64,000 bases of DNA from NCBI GenBank assembly GCA_963717955.1, contig CAVQXR010000001.1:868001-932000 (forward strand), written 5' to 3'. How positions within the stretch are numbered: the stretch's first letter is position 1; each line of letters begins with the position of its first letter. Under the pieces are notes generated by a model. That model did not search any database. It saw nothing but the letters and a program-made list of their open reading frames with translations, and had not been told where the DNA came from. Below are positions 24,556 to 33,720 of the stretch, in pieces. A program made the position numbers and the translations under genes. Source of the DNA: CAVQXR01 sp963717955. Lineage in GTDB: Bacteria > Actinomycetota > Thermoleophilia > Gaiellales > Gaiellaceae.

Positions 24556-27465
24556 CTACGACGTTACTGCCGTCTCGGCGCGCGCCGACACGGCCGCGGT
24601 CTCTCGCTGAAGCTGGCCGAGGTCGTCGAGGCCGGCCCGGGCGGCCGCGCCCGGGTCTTCCGCGAGCGCGAGGAACAGGCTCTCGCGAGCTCCGTGCGGC
24701 CGAGACGTGTCGGACCACTCGAGCACGTCGCGGTACAGCGCCTCGGCTGTGTCGGCGTCGCCCGCGGCGGCCAGGACGCGGGCAAGCCGGACGCGCGCGT
24801 GCGCCGCGGCCCACGACGACCGTGCCGCCTCCCCGGCGGCGAGCGCACGGCGCTCGAGCTCTTCGGCACTGTGCAGCTCTCCGCTTAGGAACGCGTTCCA
24901 GCCGAGCCCGGCGAGGGCGAAGGAAGCGTGGTCCGCGAACCCCGCGCGACCCGCAAGCGCGAACGCGCCTTCATACGCCTCCGCCGCGGCGCCGCGGTCG
25001 CTCCGCTGCTCGGCGACCCAGGCCTCGAGCAGCAGAGCGGGGACCTGAAACGCGTCGAAGCCAATGGCGTCGGCGTGACGGTACGCCTGCGCCGCCATAG
25101 CCGCGACTGTGGACACCTCCCCGGCGGGAGCGGCGACTTGGGCGCGTAGGAGGCTGCTCGCCGCGATGCTCCAGTCGTCCCCGGTCGCTTGGAGGCGCTC
25201 GTGCGCCTTTTCCGCCAAAGAGACGGCCCGTTCACCGTCTCCGGACGCTGCGAGGGCGAGCGAGAGCACAGCCTCGACGAGAGCCGACTGCGGCGGTAGG
25301 GGCTCGGGCGCGGCGAGCGCGCGTTCGCCGGCCTCGAAAGCCGCGTCGAGGTCGCGCTCTTCCGTCGCGAGGTAGCAGAGGAATGCCACCAACTCGAGTC
25401 GGAGGGCGAGCGGAGCGTCCTCGGACGTGGAGGCGAGAGCGAGCTCGACGAAGCGGCGGCCTTCGGAGACGCGCTCCGCGAGCGTGAAGTACCAGGCGAG
25501 CGTTCCCAATCGGCCCGCGATGTCGGCATCGGGCGCCTCGTGGGCGTAGGTGAGCGCGGCCCAGAGGTTGTCGTGCTCGAGCTCGAGCCGTTCGATCCAC
25601 GCGCGCCAATCGGGTCCACGAAGCGCACCATGCGCGGCGTCCGCCAACGTCGCGTAGTACTCGGCATGCGCTTTCCGGGCAGCCGCGAGACCACCGTGCT
25701 CTGAAAGGCGCTCGAGCGCATATTCGCGCACCGTGTCGAGCACGTCATAGCGTGCGTCCGCGATCGGGAACGAGACGGTGACGATCGACTTGTCGACGAG
25801 TGTGCCAAGCAGCTGGACCACGGTCATCTCCTCGAGCCCGTGCTCGGCGCCAGCGGCGACGAGTGCGGGGAGAGGCGCACCGCCCCGATGCACCGCAACA
25901 TGGTGGAGCAGGGTCTTCTCGTCCGCATGCAGGAGGTCGTAGCTCCACTCGACGAGCGTCCCGAGCGCGGCACGGCCCGCATCAGAGGTCGGCGGCTCGT
26001 GGAGGAGCTCCAGGCGGCGCGTGACGAGGGCGTGGAGCTCCGCGAGCCCGAGCACGTTGACCCGCGCCGCGGCGAGCTCGATCGCGAGCGGGAGACCGTC
26101 GACGAGACGGAGGATCTCGGCGGCGAGCCAGGCGTCCTCGTCCGTTAGCTCGAAGCCCGGGCGCGCTGCGCGCGCACGCGCAGTGAAGAGCTCGACGGCA
26201 GGAGCGTCGACCGCATCGCTCCCATCGCGATCCGGTAGCCCGAGCGGGTCGACGATGAGTCGCACCTCGCCCACGACATGGAGGACCTCGCGGCTGGTTG
26301 CGAGCACCCGCACACCCGGGCACTCGGCGAGCACTGCCGAGACGACCCGTGCGGTCTCCTCGAGAACGTGCTCGCAGGCGTCGAAGACGAGGATCGCGTC
26401 GGTGTCACGAAGCCGCGCGACGATGCGCGCGAGCGGGTCGGCGCCGCGCACGTCGAGGGACTGAGCGACGAGGCGGACGACGTCGGCACCACTTGCCGCG
26501 CGCGGGAGCTCGACAAGCCATGCTCCGTCACGCAGCCCGCTCTCGATCGAACGCACCGCCTCGAGGGCAAGTCGGCTCTTGCCGACGCCAGGCGGCCCGA
26601 TCAGCGTGACGAGGCGATGCTCCTGCAGCAGCGCAACCACCTTGGCGAGATCCGCCTCGCGGGCGACGAACGAGGTCGGCGGAGCGGGCAGGTTGCCGCG
26701 CCGTCTCGGTGCAGGGGGGACGGGCGCGATCGCCGGGTCGTGCGCGAGGATCGCCTCTTGGAGCCGCCGCAGCTCGGGGCCGGGCTCGAGTGCCAGCTCC
26801 TCCAAGAGGACCCGCCGGGCGTCCTGGAATACCTCGAGCGCGTCCGCCTGGCGGCCGCTGCGGTAGAGCGCCAGCATCAACTGCCCCCACAGACGCTCGC
26901 GGAAGGAGCTCTCCTCCAGTGCGGCGCGTATGACGGGTACGACGTCGGCGTGCTCTCCCAGCGCGAGAGCCGCCTCGAAGCGCTCCTCCAACGCATCGAG
27001 CCGCAGCGCGTCCAGCCGCCCGGCCTCCGCAGTGGCCCACGAAGACTGAGGCAGGCCCAGCAGCGCAGGCCCGCGCCAGACTTCGAGCGCGTCGGCGATC
27101 GTGTCCGCAGCTCCGCGCGCATCACCTGCGCGGAGAGCGTTGCGCGCAGCGCCGAGCAGCTCCTCGAACTGGACGGCGTCGACGACTGCGCCTTCGAGCG
27201 CGTACCCGTCGCCGGCGAGCCGGATCGCGTCCTCGCCCAGCGCCCGGCGCAACCGGGCGACATGGTGCTGCACGGCGTTTCGGGGCGACGCCGGAAGCTC
27301 GCTCCCCCACAGCGCTTCGACCAACGTGTCCGTCGAGACGACGCGACCCGTGCGCAAGGCGAGACAGGCGACGAGGGCCTGCCTCTTCGCTCCCGGCACC
27401 TCGACCGGTTCTCCGGCTACGACCGCCTCGAACGGCCCCAGGAGCCGAACCTCGAGTTTTCGCAT
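24556..27465 (-). CDS. BTAD-NB-ARC-TPR transcriptional regulator (SARP/AfsR-like)
   Basis: This large 969-residue regulator has an N-terminal winged helix (about 1-95; LGPFEAVVAGEPVEVPGAKR, ALWGSELPASPRNAVQHHVA), a bacterial transcriptional activation domain (about 100-245) and an NB-ARC ATPase. The ATPase has the P-loop VTLIGPPGVGKSRLALEAV near 295 and DGLPLAIELAAAR near 475. A long TPR-rich C-terminus of about 400 residues follows. In actinomycetes such proteins act as ATP-gated pathway activators. GGCAGGTGGT precedes the ATG at 27,465. The open frame continues further upstream but without homology. No biosynthetic cluster lies next to it. Confidence 0.88.
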   Translation of the reverse strand: MRKLEVRLLGPFEAVVAGEPVEVPGAKRQALVACLALRTGRVVSTDTLVEALWGSELPASPRNAVQHHVARLRRALGEDAIRLAGDGYALEGAVVDAVQFEELLGAARNALRAGDARGAADTIADALEVWRGPALLGLPQSSWATAEAGRLDALRLDALEERFEAALALGEHADVVPVIRAALEESSFRERLWGQLMLALYRSGRQADALEVFQDARRVLLEELALEPGPELRRLQEAILAHDPAIAPVPPAPRRRGNLPAPPTSFVAREADLAKVVALLQEHRLVTLIGPPGVGKSRLALEAVRSIESGLRDGAWLVELPRAASGADVVRLVAQSLDVRGADPLARIVARLRDTDAILVFDACEHVLEETARVVSAVLAECPGVRVLATSREVLHVVGEVRLIVDPLGLPDRDGSDAVDAPAVELFTARARAARPGFELTDEDAWLAAEILRLVDGLPLAIELAAARVNVLGLAELHALVTRRLELLHEPPTSDAGRAALGTLVEWSYDLLHADEKTLLHHVAVHRGGAPLPALVAAGAEHGLEEMTVVQLLGTLVDKSIVTVSFPIADARYDVLDTVREYALERLSEHGGLAAARKAHAEYYATLADAAHGALRGPDWRAWIERLELEHDNLWAALTYAHEAPDADIAGRLGTLAWYFTLAERVSEGRRFVELALASTSEDAPLALRLELVAFLCYLATEERDLDAAFEAGERALAAPEPLPPQSALVEAVLSLALAASGDGERAVSLAEKAHERLQATGDDWSIAASSLLRAQVAAPAGEVSTVAAMAAQAYRHADAIGFDAFQVPALLLEAWVAEQRSDRGAAAEAYEGAFALAGRAGFADHASFALAGLGWNAFLSGELHSAEELERRALAAGEAARSSWAAAHARVRLARVLAAAGDADTAEALYRDVLEWSDTSRPHGARESLFLALAEDPGAAARAGLDDLGQLQRETAAVSARAETAVTS

Positions 27466-27527
27466 ACCACCTGCCCTCCGCTCTCGCGAGCAGTTTGGCA
27501 TGCCTCGCCGGGCGGTGCGAGGCCGCG

Positions 27528-27740
27528 TTACACGGCGCCCGTCAGCGCCGGCTCGGCGGTGGGCGTCCCCGCCTCCGGCGCAGTCAGTCCCGCCGCCGCG
27601 TAGGCCTCCGGCTGGTCGAGGGTCTCCGCCTGCAGCAGTGCCTCCGCGAGCGAGTCGAGGCGCTCGCGGTGCTCGCTCAGCAGCTGGATCGCGTCGTCGT
27701 GCGCCTCGCCGACGATCCGCTTGACCTCCGCGCGGCAGCG
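27528..27740 (-). pseudogene. ftsH: C-terminal remnant of FtsH-type AAA metalloprotease
   Basis: The segment encodes EVKRIVGEAHDDAIQLLSEH, then RERLDSLAEALLQAETLDQP and EAYAAAG with a short tail. This is the conserved C-terminal helix bundle of FtsH proteases (the usual form is close to RIIxEAYxxAxxLLxxHRxxLDxLAxxLLExETLD). The AAA module and the HEAGH protease site are absent, as the sequence is cut where the divergent ZIP gene begins. It is a deletion remnant, and its presence implies that an ftsH copy once lay here. Confidence 0.6.
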
Positions 27741-27763
27741 ACGAGCGACGCGCTGGCAGTTGC

Positions 27764-28480
27764 ATGGCAGCGCCGGCACGCATCGTCCTCGCCATGACGA
27801 CGCTCTATGCCGCTGCGACGAGCGGCGCGCTGCTCGTCGGGGCGGCGCTCGGCTGTCTGCGCAGCCCCCCGAAGCCGCTCACCGGAGGCGTGCTTGCCTT
27901 CGCCTCGGGCGCGATGGTTGTCGCCGTCGCGTTCGAGCTGTTCGACCCGGCGCAGCGAGACGCCGGCCTCGCTCCCGCGTCCGCCGCGCTGCTCGCCGGC
28001 GCCGCGACGTTCATCGCAGTCGACGTGCTGCTCCAGCGAACTGCCGGCGCCGAAGCCGCCGGGCTCGCCTTGGTCGCGGCGGCGACCCTCGACGGCGTTC
28101 CGGAGAACCTCGCTCTGGGTGTCGGGCTCGCCGAGAGCGGCTCGTACGCGCTCCTCGCCTCGATCGTCGTCGCGAACCTGCCCGAAGGATTCGCCGGCGC
28201 CGCCCGGATGCGCGAAGGGGGAGCATCTTCGGCGCGCGTACTGCTGATATGGGGCGGGACGGCTGCGTTGCTCGCCGTCGCCCTCGTCGCGGGGAGGGTC
28301 GCGGCGGACGTCGCATCCGACGAGTGGCTGGGAATGCTGACCGCGTTCGCCGCGGGCGCCGTGCTCGCCGCGCTCGCCGACTCCGTCATGCCCGAGGCGT
28401 ACGCCGAAGGCGGGCCGCTGGTCGCCTTCGCGACGAGCGGGGGCTTCCTGGCCGCGTATGCGCTCACCACGCTCGACTGA
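27764..28480 (+). CDS. ZIP-family divalent metal transporter
   Basis: The 238 residues form about eight membrane helices. The fourth carries the ZIP metal motif in the form TLDGVPENLALGVGLAESGS, and the fifth has SIVVANLPEGFAGAARM, matching the conserved H/N-x-x-E metal-binding pairs. ZIP proteins move zinc, iron or manganese into the cytoplasm or vesicle lumen. The usual first histidine of the helix-4 motif is replaced by Leu-Asp, which may change selectivity. The start is ATG 27,764 or 27,794. The 5' end abuts the FtsH remnant. Confidence 0.82.
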   Translation: MAAPARIVLAMTTLYAAATSGALLVGAALGCLRSPPKPLTGGVLAFASGAMVVAVAFELFDPAQRDAGLAPASAALLAGAATFIAVDVLLQRTAGAEAAGLALVAAATLDGVPENLALGVGLAESGSYALLASIVVANLPEGFAGAARMREGGASSARVLLIWGGTAALLAVALVAGRVAADVASDEWLGMLTAFAAGAVLAALADSVMPEAYAEGGPLVAFATSGGFLAAYALTTLD

Positions 28481-28568
28481 CACCACGGCAGCGGCCCCGC
28501 GCGCCGCGGCAGCCGCGTGGCAGCCGCCCCCGGGATCCTCCGAGCGATCCAACCAGGAAGGAGACGAG

Positions 28569-29090
28569 ATGAGCACCACGCTTGCCCAGACGCAGAAGAC
28601 GGTCGAGCGGTTGACGGCCGATCCGAGCCGGACGACGGTCGAGTTCGCGGTCGAGCACCTCTGGGGCCTGCATACCGTGCACGGCCGCTTCAATCGGTTC
28701 GAGGGCTCCTACGTCGACGGTCCGGGCGGCCCGAAGATCGAGTTGACGATCGACGCCTCGAGCGTCGACACCGGCAATGCGGCGCGCGACGGGCATCTTC
28801 GGTCGTGGGATTTCTTCGACGTTGTCCCGAACCCGCAGGTGCGGTTCACGTCGACGCACCTGAAGGGGCTCGGAAGCGGACACGTCCACGTGAGCGGCGA
28901 GCTGGAGGCGGCCGGTGTGCGCGTTCCTCTCGAATTCGCTGCATCGGTGCGAATGATCGGCGGCGAGCTCGAGCTCGAGGCGACGACGACGGTCGACCAG
29001 CGCCGCTTCGGCATGAGCGAGGGCCCGCTGGGCAACGTCCGGCCGCCTGCGAAGGTGCACGTGAAGACGCGCCTGCAACGAGAGCTGTGA
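28569..29090 (+). CDS. YceI-family lipocalin-like protein
   Basis: The 173-residue protein has the family hallmarks TVEFAVEHLWGLHTVHGRFN at about 21-40, the paired-residue segment DASSVDTGNAARDGHLRS and the end FGMSEGPLGNVRP. YceI proteins form an extended beta-barrel that binds long polyisoprenoid or other amphiphilic ligands. No signal peptide is present, so this copy should be cytosolic, as in many actinobacterial members. AAGGAG lies 6 bases before the ATG. Confidence 0.9.
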   Translation: MSTTLAQTQKTVERLTADPSRTTVEFAVEHLWGLHTVHGRFNRFEGSYVDGPGGPKIELTIDASSVDTGNAARDGHLRSWDFFDVVPNPQVRFTSTHLKGLGSGHVHVSGELEAAGVRVPLEFAASVRMIGGELELEATTTVDQRRFGMSEGPLGNVRPPAKVHVKTRLQREL

Positions 29091-29189
29091 GCGGGCGGGC
29101 TGATCGACACGGTCGCCTTCACGTCCGCCTGGAGCTCGTCGAAAGCACGGGCGGAGCGGTACTCCGCTCGCGAACCCAAGTCCGACGCT

Positions 29190-29889
29190 GAGCCGCCGAT
29201 CAGGAAGCGACGATCGGCGGTCCGTTCGCCGTTCGCTCGCCGGAGAACACAGGCGCGAGCGAGCCCGAGGCGGCCGCTGTCGAGCCGCGGCCGCGTGCCA
29301 GGAGCCACCGGGCGATCGAGCGCGTACGGGTTGTTCGACACGAGGACGACCGCGGGATGGCGATGCCCGTGCCCGAGGTCGTCCATGACACGAAGCTCCG
29401 GTGCTGCCGCGCTCGGCCCGAGGACCTGACGTGCCGTCTCAAGCAGGGTTCGCGCCTTCGCATCGCGATACGTCGCTTGCCGAACGGCCTCCCCGTAGAT
29501 CCCGACTGAGACGTTGTTGAGAAACAGCCGATCGTTCACGCTGCCGACGTCGACCAGGCGCTCGATGCCGTCGGGAAATGCGTCGAGCGCGCGAGGAGGT
29601 CGTGCCTCTCGACGCCGAGGTCGAGCGCGAAGTGATTCCGCGTCCCGGCGGGAATGCAGACGAACGGCAAGCCGTGCGCACGGGCAGCCGCCGCGACGAT
29701 CGCGAGCGACCCATCGCCACCCGCGATGCCGAGTGCATCCCCGCCGCCCTCGACCGCCTCGCGAACGAGCGACTCCAGGCTCCGATCCGGCCGCAAGACG
29801 GTCACGCCGATTCCGCGTTCGCGTGCGCGGTCGGCAAGGGCCGCGCGCGTAGCCTTGCCGCCCCCGGACGCCGGGTTCACGAACAACAC
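29190..29889 (-). pseudogene. Diacylglycerol/lipid kinase-like protein, frameshifted
   Basis: The N-terminal half shows LFVNPASGGGKATRAAL and ALGIAGGDGSLAIVAAAARA followed by CIPAGTRNHFALDLGV, the catalytic motifs of the DAGK/YegS/sphingosine kinase fold. At about 29,585 the reading shifts; the continuation gives LDAFPDGIERLVDVGSVNDR and LFLNNVSVGIYGEAV, then VLVSNNPYALDRP. The last ~60 residues do not resemble the family and no proper stop is found before the YceI gene. The frameshift could be an error, but the odd 3' end suggests a decayed gene. Confidence 0.6.
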
Positions 29890-30040
29890 GGGCCGTTCCG
29901 GCGGATCGGCCGGTCGCCAGCCGTACCGCGACGACCGCCCGACCCTGCTCGTTCACGGCAGCAGCCGAGCGCGGCATGGCAGCGGGTTGGCAGCGGGGCG
30001 CGACAGAGTCGAGTCGACACATCGAGCGAAAGGAGCAGCA

Positions 30041-30649
30041 ATGGTTGACATGGAGAACGTGGTCGTCGTTGGGTTCACGGAGCCGAGCAAGGCGTACGAG
30101 GCGCTGAGTGTGCTCAAACAGTGTGACGCCGATGGTCGCATCGAGCTGAGGTCCGCGGCGATCGTCGAGCGCACGCCCGCAGGCGAGCTGCGCACCCCCG
30201 AGGGCGCCGACAACGTGGGGCTCGTCGGGACGGCGAGCGGTTCGCTGATGGGGATGCTCATCGGCGTTCTGGGCGGCCCGGTCGGCGTCCTCGTCGGCTG
30301 GGGAGCCGGCGCTCTGATGGGCGGAGTGTTCGACATCGCTCGCGCCGAGAAGTCCGACGAGGCGCTCGCCGCTCTCGGCAGGGCGATTCCGCCGGCGTCG
30401 ACCGCTGTGATCGCGGGCGTGGCGGAGCCGGCTGTCGAGGTGATCGACGGCGAGATGGCCAAGCTCGGCGGCGAGGTGACGCGCCGTCCGCTCGACGACG
30501 TCATGAGCGAGCTCGAGGCGGCCGAGGATGCCGCCGAGGCCGCGGCGCGCGAAGCGCGGCGAACACTGCGCGAAGAGCGCAAGGCAAAGGTGAGCGCGGA
30601 CTTCAACGAGCGTGTGGGGCAGATGAAGGAGAAACTCCACGTCTCCTGA
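30041..30649 (+). CDS. DUF1269-type protein with glycine-rich hydrophobic core
   Basis: The 202-residue protein starts with a ferredoxin-like segment VVVVGFTEPSKAYEALSVL, has a central Gly-rich membrane-prone region (about 65-100, LMGMLIGVLGGPVGVLVGWG) and ends in a charged helix (EAAEDAAEAAAREARRTLR). This layout matches DUF1269/TM-associated proteins of unknown role, often found in stress-response regions. AAAGGAG precedes the ATG. It is followed by a long perfect hairpin and then by the AI-2E-type gene. Confidence 0.8.
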   Translation: MVDMENVVVVGFTEPSKAYEALSVLKQCDADGRIELRSAAIVERTPAGELRTPEGADNVGLVGTASGSLMGMLIGVLGGPVGVLVGWGAGALMGGVFDIARAEKSDEALAALGRAIPPASTAVIAGVAEPAVEVIDGEMAKLGGEVTRRPLDDVMSELEAAEDAAEAAAREARRTLREERKAKVSADFNERVGQMKEKLHVS

Positions 30650-30660
30650 CGACCGCAAGT

Positions 30661-30690
30661 GCCCGTCGCCGGCTCTCGCCGGCGACGGGC
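30661..30690 (+). terminator. Perfect 12-bp hairpin after the DUF1269 gene
   Basis: GCCCGTCGCCGG pairs completely with CCGGCGACGGGC around a 6-base loop, 12 bases after the stop. There is no T-run; in high-GC actinobacteria such T-less hairpins often act as terminators or mRNA 3'-end stabilisers. Confidence 0.6.
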
Positions 30691-30727
30691 GGCGGTGAGC
30701 CGCTCGACACCAGGGAGGCAGCAGGGC

Positions 30728-31843
30728 ATGACGGCTCCGTATGAGGAGCAGATGTCCGGGGCGGAGTCCTCTTCGCGGCCCCGGGAGGTAGGTCGCACCG
30801 GACTCGAGATCTCGCTGTCGATCCGGACGATCCTGCTGGTCGCCGGCGTCGTCGCCGTCGCGTGGGCGCTGGCGTCCGTTGCGAGCGTCCTTCTCGTCAT
30901 CTTCATCTCCATGTTCAGCATTGCGGTGCTCTCGCCGGTGGTGACGGTGATGGAGCGGCGGCTGCGCTGGAGCCGGCGGCTGTCCGCTGTGGTGCTCGTC
31001 CTGGCGATCGCGATCGTCGTAGGCGCCCTCCTGCTGGTGGTCGTACAGGCGATCGTCGACGCAGTGCGCAACTTCAGCGACGACCTGCCACGGATCGTCG
31101 ACGAGGTCAGGCACAGCGATCTGGGCAGCCTCATCAACAGCGGGAGCGACTCGCTCGAGACGTTGGCCCAGCACGCGGGCGACATCACGAGTGGGGTGGT
31201 CAAGGTGTCGGGCGGCGTCGCTGACATCGGCGTATCGGCTTTCGGCGCGGTGGCGCTCGTCTTCTCGGTCATCTTCCTTACGCTGTTCGGGCTCGTCGAC
31301 GAGCCGCGCTCACGAGGCTGGATCGGCGGCTTGCTCTATCGGGGCGAACGCAAGCGCTTCCTGCACGTCACCGATCGGATCGTCCATACCACCTCGCGCT
31401 ACATGCTCGGCAACCTGGCGATTTCCGTGATCTGCGGGACCGTCTACGGCGTCACCGCGCTGATCCTCGGCGTTCCGTACCCGCTCGCTCTGGCCGTGAT
31501 CGCGGGGATCCTCGACCTGATTCCCACCATCGGGGCCACGATTGCCGGCGTCATCGTCGCGATCGTCGCGCTCTCGGTCGGTCCCGGAGCCATGGTCGCC
31601 TTCCTGATCGTGATCGTCGTCTACCAGACGATCGAGAACTACATCCTGCAGCCGACGATCATCGGAAAGGCGGCGCGGATTTCCGGCTTTACCGTGCTCG
31701 CCAGCGTTCTGGCGTTTGGAGCGCTCTTCGGGCTCATCGGGGCGGTCATCGCCGTGCCGATCGCGGCCGGGCTCCAGATCGTCGTCGAGGAGCTCACCGC
31801 CGCCAGGAGGGCTCGCGTCGCCGCCGCGGACGGCTCCGGGTAG
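30728..31843 (+). CDS. AI-2E-family (PerM-type) membrane transporter
   Basis: The 371-residue protein has an N-terminal pair of helices (LLVAGVVAVAWALASVASVL), a soluble loop of about 60 residues and then five or six further helices. The family segment GVPYPLALAVIAGILDLIPT precedes a late YQTIENYILQPTIIGKAARI. The family includes putative AI-2 exporters and Na+/H+-type exchangers; the substrate cannot be decided here. GGGAGGCAGCAG precedes the ATG at 30,728. Confidence 0.88.
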   Translation: MTAPYEEQMSGAESSSRPREVGRTGLEISLSIRTILLVAGVVAVAWALASVASVLLVIFISMFSIAVLSPVVTVMERRLRWSRRLSAVVLVLAIAIVVGALLLVVVQAIVDAVRNFSDDLPRIVDEVRHSDLGSLINSGSDSLETLAQHAGDITSGVVKVSGGVADIGVSAFGAVALVFSVIFLTLFGLVDEPRSRGWIGGLLYRGERKRFLHVTDRIVHTTSRYMLGNLAISVICGTVYGVTALILGVPYPLALAVIAGILDLIPTIGATIAGVIVAIVALSVGPGAMVAFLIVIVVYQTIENYILQPTIIGKAARISGFTVLASVLAFGALFGLIGAVIAVPIAAGLQIVVEELTAARRARVAAADGSG

Positions 31844-31868
31844 GAGTCTTCTCTCCGCCATCCTGCGT

Positions 31869-32204
31869 TCAGCCGCCGAAGCAGGCGAGGACGGTGTCCG
31901 CGAAGAGCTCGGGGCGCGTCTCGACCGCCTCGTGGCCGACGCCCCGCATCGTCACGAGTCGCGAATTGGGCAGCGTCTCGTCGAGCAGCGCTACGCCGAT
32001 GCGGAGCTCGGCGGGGCTCTGGTCTCCTTCGAGAAGCACGGTCGGAACGGTCAGGCCGTGGTATCGCTTCGGGTCGAAGCGATACGCCTCGACGCTGCGC
32101 AGCTCGCGCGGCAGCGTGTGCGCCGTCGCGACGAGTGCCTGCCAGTGCGACGTCGCCTCGAGCTCCGAGAGCTCGGCGGGCGACAGCCCCACGGCCTCGG
32201 CCAT
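31869..32204 (-). CDS. Alpha/beta hydrolase, C-terminal part only
   Basis: The 111 residues contain the cap helix HTLPRELRSVEAYRFDPKRY, the acid-bearing strand VPTVLLEGDQSP and the histidine turn MRGVGHEAVETRPELFADTV, which form the end of an alpha/beta hydrolase. The nucleophile elbow (GxSxG) and all earlier strands are missing, so it cannot be a working hydrolase alone. A GAGGAG site precedes the ATG, so a short peptide could still be made. An unrelated reading ends just upstream. It is most likely a 5'-truncated gene. Confidence 0.5.
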   Translation of the reverse strand: MAEAVGLSPAELSELEATSHWQALVATAHTLPRELRSVEAYRFDPKRYHGLTVPTVLLEGDQSPAELRIGVALLDETLPNSRLVTMRGVGHEAVETRPELFADTVLACFGG

Positions 32205-32303
32205 CGGGTCTCCTCATCAAGGCCGGTCGTGCGCCACGTTCTCGTCGAACACCGTGATCGCCCGGGCGGCATATGGCAGGACAGCCGGGACGCATCTAGC
32301 TCG

Positions 32304-32879
32304 TCACCCCGATCTGGACGTCGCCGTACGCGCCGCGCGAGGCCTGGCACGCCCAGCCGCAGCCTTCGACGGCACCGGGCCGGTTCGAGGGCCCTCAAGG
32401 CCGAGGAGAATTCGCCTCAGCAGGTTGGCCAGCGTAGCTTGTTCGTCGGCGTCGAGCGGCGCGACGGCGGCCCGCTCCTCCTCCAGGTAACGCAGGTCGA
32501 CCCTGTCGATCAGCGTGCGGCCTGCCGACGTCAGCCCGATGAGCGTCCCGCGCCCGTCACTCGGGTCGGCGACCCGCTCGACGAGACCGAGTTCCTCAAG
32601 CTTGCCGACACGCTTCGTCACCGCCGCACCGGATACCATCCCAGCGCCCCGAAGCTGGCTGGGACTCAAGACATACGGAGCTCCGGACCGGCGAAGCGCG
32701 TTCAGGGTTACGAATGCCCAGAACGAGATGCCTTCCTCGCGACAGAGCTGCTCGAACCGAGACTCGAGGAGACGCACTATCCGGATGAGCCGGCCCACGA
32801 CGGCGATCGACGACGTGTCAATGCCGGGAAGCTCAGTGGCCCACCGCTCGATCACCCAGTCGACGAAGTCACGCGCCAC
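32304..32879 (-). CDS. MarR-family transcriptional regulator
   Basis: The 191-residue winged-helix protein has IVRLLESRFEQLCREEGISF, the recognition helices PSQLRGAGMVSGAAVTKRVG and the wing VERVADPSDGRGTLIGLTSA, followed by a dimerisation helix. MarR proteins release their operator on binding a phenolic or other small ligand. The C-terminal ~25 residues are Arg/Ala-rich and not conserved. It is divergent from the SDR gene with a palindromic site between them, so it probably controls both itself and the SDR/MBL genes. Confidence 0.88.
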   Translation of the reverse strand: MARDFVDWVIERWATELPGIDTSSIAVVGRLIRIVRLLESRFEQLCREEGISFWAFVTLNALRRSGAPYVLSPSQLRGAGMVSGAAVTKRVGKLEELGLVERVADPSDGRGTLIGLTSAGRTLIDRVDLRYLEEERAAVAPLDADEQATLANLLRRILLGLEGPRTGPVPSKAAAGRARPRAARTATSRSG

Positions 32880-32921
32880 GGGAACAGAGTGCCATTCTGC
32901 TACGTTATTCGCCAGTAGTTA

Positions 32922-32938
32922 GCTAGTTAACCACTAGC
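32922..32938. promoter_or_regulatory. Palindromic operator between marR and the SDR gene
   Basis: GCTAGT-TAACC-ACTAGC is a perfect 6-bp inverted repeat in an AT-rich island within otherwise GC-rich DNA, with further TAGTTAG half-sites just left of it. Its place, 43 bases from the marR start and about 90 from the SDR start, suits a MarR dimer controlling both divergent promoters. Confidence 0.6.
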
Positions 32939-33028
32939 AAATGAGAGACGGATGCGGGAGCGGCAACTCGGAACCGAAGCAACACTGACCTCCGCGTGGG
33001 GGAGAGCAGTACTGACTGAGGAGGTCAA

Positions 33029-33700
33029 GTGAGCGATCAGCGAGTGGCGCTCGTAAGCGGTGCTGGCCGCGGCATCGGCCGCGAAATCACCCGCCAGCTG
33101 GCCGAGGACCACGGGTTCCTGGTTCTTGCCGGTGCACGCGACCGGAGCGACGTTGCGGACGCCAACTTCATCCGACCGATCAAGCTCGACATCACCGACC
33201 CCTCGAGCGTACGGGCGGCCGCGAGCAGCATCCAGACCGATCCGGGACGGCTGGATGTGCTCATCAACAACGCCGGGATCGGCGGCCCGGCCGACCGCGC
33301 GGCGGAGATCGACCTGCAGGTGGCTCACGACGTCCTCGATACGAACCTGTTCGGAGCCTGGCGGCTGGCCGCGGCGATGCTCCCGCTGCTACGCGAAAGC
33401 ATCGACCCGCGCATCGTCAACGTCTCCTCCGGCATGGGCCAGCTTACCGATATGGGCGGCGGCCACTCCGCATACCGGGTATCGAAAACCGCCCTCAACG
33501 CGCTCACCCGCATCCTGGCAGCGGAGGAACCGGCCATCCACGTCAACGCTGTGTGCCCGGGGTGGGTTCGAACAGACATGGGCGGGCCTGGCGCCCCACG
33601 GTCGGTCGCCGAGGGCGCGGACACCGCGGTGTGGCTCGCGACCGCGGAGCGGACTCCAACCGCCTCCTTCCTACGCAACCGCAAGACGATTCCGTGGTGA
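33029..33700 (+). CDS. Short-chain dehydrogenase/reductase
   Basis: The 223-residue Rossmann-fold oxidoreductase has the cofactor loop LVSGAGRGIGREITRQL at about 8-24, NNAGIGGPADRA near 80, a catalytic Ser in IVNVSSGMGQ and the YxxxK pair in SAYRVSKTALNAL. The PG motif appears as VCPGWVRTDMGG. It lacks the acidic residue pattern that would fix NADH over NADPH with certainty. The start is GTG. It precedes an MBL-fold gene by 20 bases and is divergent from MarR, suggesting a ligand-induced detoxification operon. Confidence 0.92.
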   Translation: MSDQRVALVSGAGRGIGREITRQLAEDHGFLVLAGARDRSDVADANFIRPIKLDITDPSSVRAAASSIQTDPGRLDVLINNAGIGGPADRAAEIDLQVAHDVLDTNLFGAWRLAAAMLPLLRESIDPRIVNVSSGMGQLTDMGGGHSAYRVSKTALNALTRILAAEEPAIHVNAVCPGWVRTDMGGPGAPRSVAEGADTAVWLATAERTPTASFLRNRKTIPW

Positions 33701-33720
33701 CTGACGATCTGGAGGATCCA

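Noticed and set aside
28709..31174. 820-residue antisense frame over YceI, DUF1269 and AI-2E genes
   Set aside because: It has Arg/His/Asp-rich, unconserved sequence opposite clear genes. Only its stretch at about 29,190-29,590 carries DAG-kinase motifs, and that part is reported as a kinase remnant.
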